Source: Synanceia verrucosa
Lineage: Eukaryota; Chordata; Actinopteri; Perciformes; Synanceiidae
Reading direction: 5' to 3'
Assembly: GCA_029721515.1 (NCBI GenBank)
Contig: CM056556.1
Span: 6,510,501 to 6,574,500, forward strand
DNA length: 64,000 bases
The number at the start of each line of letters is the position of its first letter. The first letter of the stretch is position 1. The translations under genes and the position numbers were made by a program. Shown one piece after another: positions 60,918 through 64,000 of this stretch. Under the pieces are notes generated by a model. The model was not told the DNA's origin and did no database searches. It saw only the letters and a list, made by a program, of their open reading frames with translations.

Positions 60918-63900
60918 GTAAAAAGATGGAGAGTAGGGAGACGGAGCTCAAGAGCAAACTGGGGGCTGCTGATAGGAGACTGAGGTTCTTCTTGATTAAG
61001 CAAAGAGGCTGAGTGGGAATAAGGCCGTGTAAACAGCGCTGGTGGCAGTCCTCCTCAGGTGAACGTAACGATTGCAATTTGCATTTCCAAACAGAGGTGA
61101 TGGCATCTAAGCGTGCTCTGTCACATAAGGCAGCAGGGCACATTTCTCAAGCCCTGGAGGCCTATGAGGTTTGGTTTAATGAGAGAGGAGCCTTAATAAT
61201 TATTGATAGAGCCCATGAGGACAGACTCTTACCCTCACTCTCCAGTGAATCAGTGTACTCTGCCACTACTTAATGAAGTAAATCTTGTTGCCTCTGCAGG
61301 ATGATTTAACACTGCAAACAGCTTCGCGACAAGAGATGACTGTGATATGGAAATATAGATCAAATAAGGGAGCAAAGAGCGGAAGAAATGGACCGTAGAG
61401 CATTAATGACATGAAGGTGAAAAAATTGCTATGGATGGTAATCTAATGTAAAATAGAAGAAAAGATGTACTGCTATTATGGGTAATTTACCTTTTCCACG
61501 CTAATGCTCTGCTGGATCTAACTGCCCATTGTCTTGGAAAGGTTTACATCCCTCTCTCTCTCTATCGCCATCTTGTCTGCCAGCTTCCCCTCCTCTCTCT
61601 ATGGATTTATACTCTTTCCTTTCATCTGACAGCCACGTCTAGGTGTGTGCAGTTTAGAAATAGCCCCTGCACACACCTTTCATTAAGAGCACTCCTGTGA
61701 TCTTCCCAACACTTTGCACCACAATGATCCTGCCAGCTAGAATTTGAGATCCGGATGTATCCTAATGAGAAAACACGTGGAGGCAAAGCCCAGAGGGGGG
61801 CATGTGAGAGGTAAAGGCAGACTTAAGGAGGGAAAAGGCAATTTCTCAGAGCTTTCAGGAAAGTGACGATCAGAGAACAAAGGGGGAAGAGCCAGAGTGT
61901 TGGCAGGAAGTGACAGGATCTTGTTGCTCAGGAGCAAACACAAGAAAGGAAGAACAGATGTGTAAATGTGGGAGCCACAACTAATGCATTTGTCACGAGT
62001 TTCTATTAACGCTCCATTGTTGCAGGTTACTCGGGCCATGATCGGATAAGGTGCTAATACAAAGAGCATGAGATCGCTGCCAGGAACACAGTCCTCAGCA
62101 GCCTGGTTGATATGTAAACTTTCAACTTCTAAGATTAAATGTCACTACTTCTACAAGAGGAGACAATGTTGGGCTGTCACAAGCTACTGCAACTGTGTGA
62201 ATTACACTCTGTGAAGAAAAGTATCAAACTACACACTAATTTTATTTAATTTTAACAAATGCCAAACAAAAGAGCAGTTTGTAAAAGAAACTCAGGTTAC
62301 TGATAACTGAATTTTCTATTAAAAAAAATTAATTCATGGGAGAGAAGCTTTTCATCGTTGATCTAATCCGTAAAAAGAAATTACCTATTTTAGATGTTTC
62401 AGTTGGACTGAATAAGTATGCTCAATGCAGAAAGACTAAAATTATAATAATTAGCTAATTTAGTAACTAATTTAGTAACTAACCTTAAAAATGTCATAGA
62501 AATTCCTCCACGTACAACATCTGCTGCCTCTGTATCTCTTAAAGAAAGTTTTAACTTCATCTTAAAAGGGACAGGCTGCATGTCTTGAAGTGAGGTCGTA
62601 TGAGGTATTACTCAAAGTCATCCATTTGCCTTATTGCATGACTTTGGCTAGTTTAGCTTCACTAAAGTCATTTATTCAGCAGACTGTCATCTACTTCATT
62701 GACTGTGGTTAAAAGCCTCATGCAACCCAAAGTATCCCTTTAATGACAGGACTTCCAGTGTCTCAGACTCTTGGCTTTAATGCACAAAAACACCTCATGC
62801 TGTACTCTAGAGGTTTGTCCTACAGCAGGCCCATTCCCCCATATTTATATGCTCCCATAGTGACAAGTAATGCCAGTTTTCACTGTTGTATGCATGGACA
62901 CACTCAGTGTATCCATAACAGATATATCTTAATAAATGTGCTTCAAATGTTTTACAGCTGAACTGCAGTACTTTGGGATATTCTAATTGCAGCTTTTGAC
63001 AGTATGTCTTTTCTAAACAGTACTGACCATGGCTCCTTACCTCATAATTCATGTTCATCTAAACTCTGTACTATTATAAAGATTGAAGGTGTCCTTGTCT
63101 AGTAAATATTGAATGTGTCATTCTTCATTCTGGCATCTTGTCTTGTTTGGACTGCTGTAGCTCTGTAATCTCTACTGGTGGAAAGTTGAGCTGGCACAAC
63201 ACTCCAGACCACATTCAGGTTTTCAACGATAAAAAGAAACAAAGAAAAGAAAAGAAAAGCATGCTGCCCAGAATCTTCTGTCACTTCCTGTACGTGTTAC
63301 CTGATGACTTTCAAAGACTGACCATACTACATCACACACACCCTGACTAGATGAGTCTCACAGACTGTGATCTTTAGAGGTGAAATTTATTCATATTCTG
63401 CAACATCTTTTGTATAATACGCCTTCTTTCCATCCTGTCGTGGCAGAAAAAGAAAACAGTTGGTGAGAGGTTGCTATGTGGGCCCAGGTGCTACCAGCTC
63501 TGCAGGTGTTGGGAGACGGATGGCAGAAAGATTGGTTCACAGCTTGGATTTTATGACTGTTTCACTCTCACACATAATGAATAACGGAGGCTGCAGAAAT
63601 ATCAGGTGCGTCAGTGTTAACGATTTAATCCTGATTAAAATAATGTTAAAGCATCACACTCAAAGTAAAAAACTCTCTGGCGGCTCAGTCAAGACATCAA
63701 ACCTAATATGCTTAGAGCTGTGGATGAAAGTAAATGGAAGAAGTTCACTACAGCGCTGACTTCAGACCAGTCAACCTGATGGAAGATGTACTCCACTTGC
63801 TATCATTGTTCATACATTCATTGCTAATATGAGCTAAGAATCTATTGTGAAGTGCAAAAAATATTTTTTTTAATTACTTGTTTGATATCCATGCACTGCC

Positions 63901-64000
63901 CAAAAACATTTAACTGACATTGTGTTTACTGTCAAAATAAATAACAAACTTTACACAATATCTGTTTTGGTTTAGTTTGCTCAGATTTCTCAAGCAGAAG

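Larger units (their letters stand above)
56714..64000 (-). other. Probable trim44 intron, with repeats
   Basis: If 56629-56713 is the last trim44 exon, this is its preceding intron and runs off the right edge. I searched the minus strand for B-box and coiled-coil pieces typical of TRIM44 and found none. Outside the listed elements, I see nothing supportable in 56714-58130, 58976-59413 (except a poly-A run at 59249-59267), 59457-59836 or 60506-64000. Confidence 0.35.

Overview
The window looks like nuclear DNA from a ray-finned fish, probably an advanced teleost. The sequence is AT-rich and almost free of long open frames. It is packed with short hAT, PiggyBac-like, Harbinger-like and Tc1-like elements of fish type and with CA/GA/TA microsatellites. 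The only confident coding sequence consists of short spliced exons on the minus strand. LAYOUT: Gene 1 is ldlrad3 (LDL receptor class A domain containing 3), minus strand. Coding exon 1 (39365-39416) lies in a GC/CpG-rich promoter-like block. Coding exon 2 (7525-7671) encodes the first LDLa module. Between them is a 31,693-bp intron 1. Intron 2 starts at 7524 and runs off the left edge; the remaining LDLa modules, the membrane segment and the cytoplasmic tail are outside the window. Gene 2, tentatively trim44, is also on the minus strand and upstream of ldlrad3. A candidate last coding exon (56629-56713) has a strong polypyrimidine tract and acceptor, and encodes an acidic tail weakly like the TRIM44 C-terminus. 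The order trim44 then ldlrad3 on one strand is the human 11p13 order. About 17 kb of intergenic DNA separates the two genes. MOBILE DNA: The transposable elements are the most informative part. Several have readable ends and target-site duplications (TSDs). Five hAT-type elements still carry only a BED zinc-finger coding piece. Five PiggyBac-like MITEs have TTAA ends. Several insertions are nested, and sister copies show the empty site: an hAT in a PiggyBac-like MITE at 19.4 kb, an hAT in an hAT-like MITE at 30.7 kb, a triple nest at 32.5-34.2 kb, a Harbinger-like element in a TTAA-flanked element at 37.5-38.9 kb, and a PiggyBac-like MITE in an hAT-like MITE at 58.2 kb. A 182-bp MITE at 50.8 kb contains a perfect 31-bp inverted repeat. 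I found no rRNA, recognisable tRNA, CRISPR array, bacterial operon or intact transposase. The rest is intron or intergenic sequence in which I see nothing I can support. All element families were named from end structure, TSD length and remembered family features; no database search was run.
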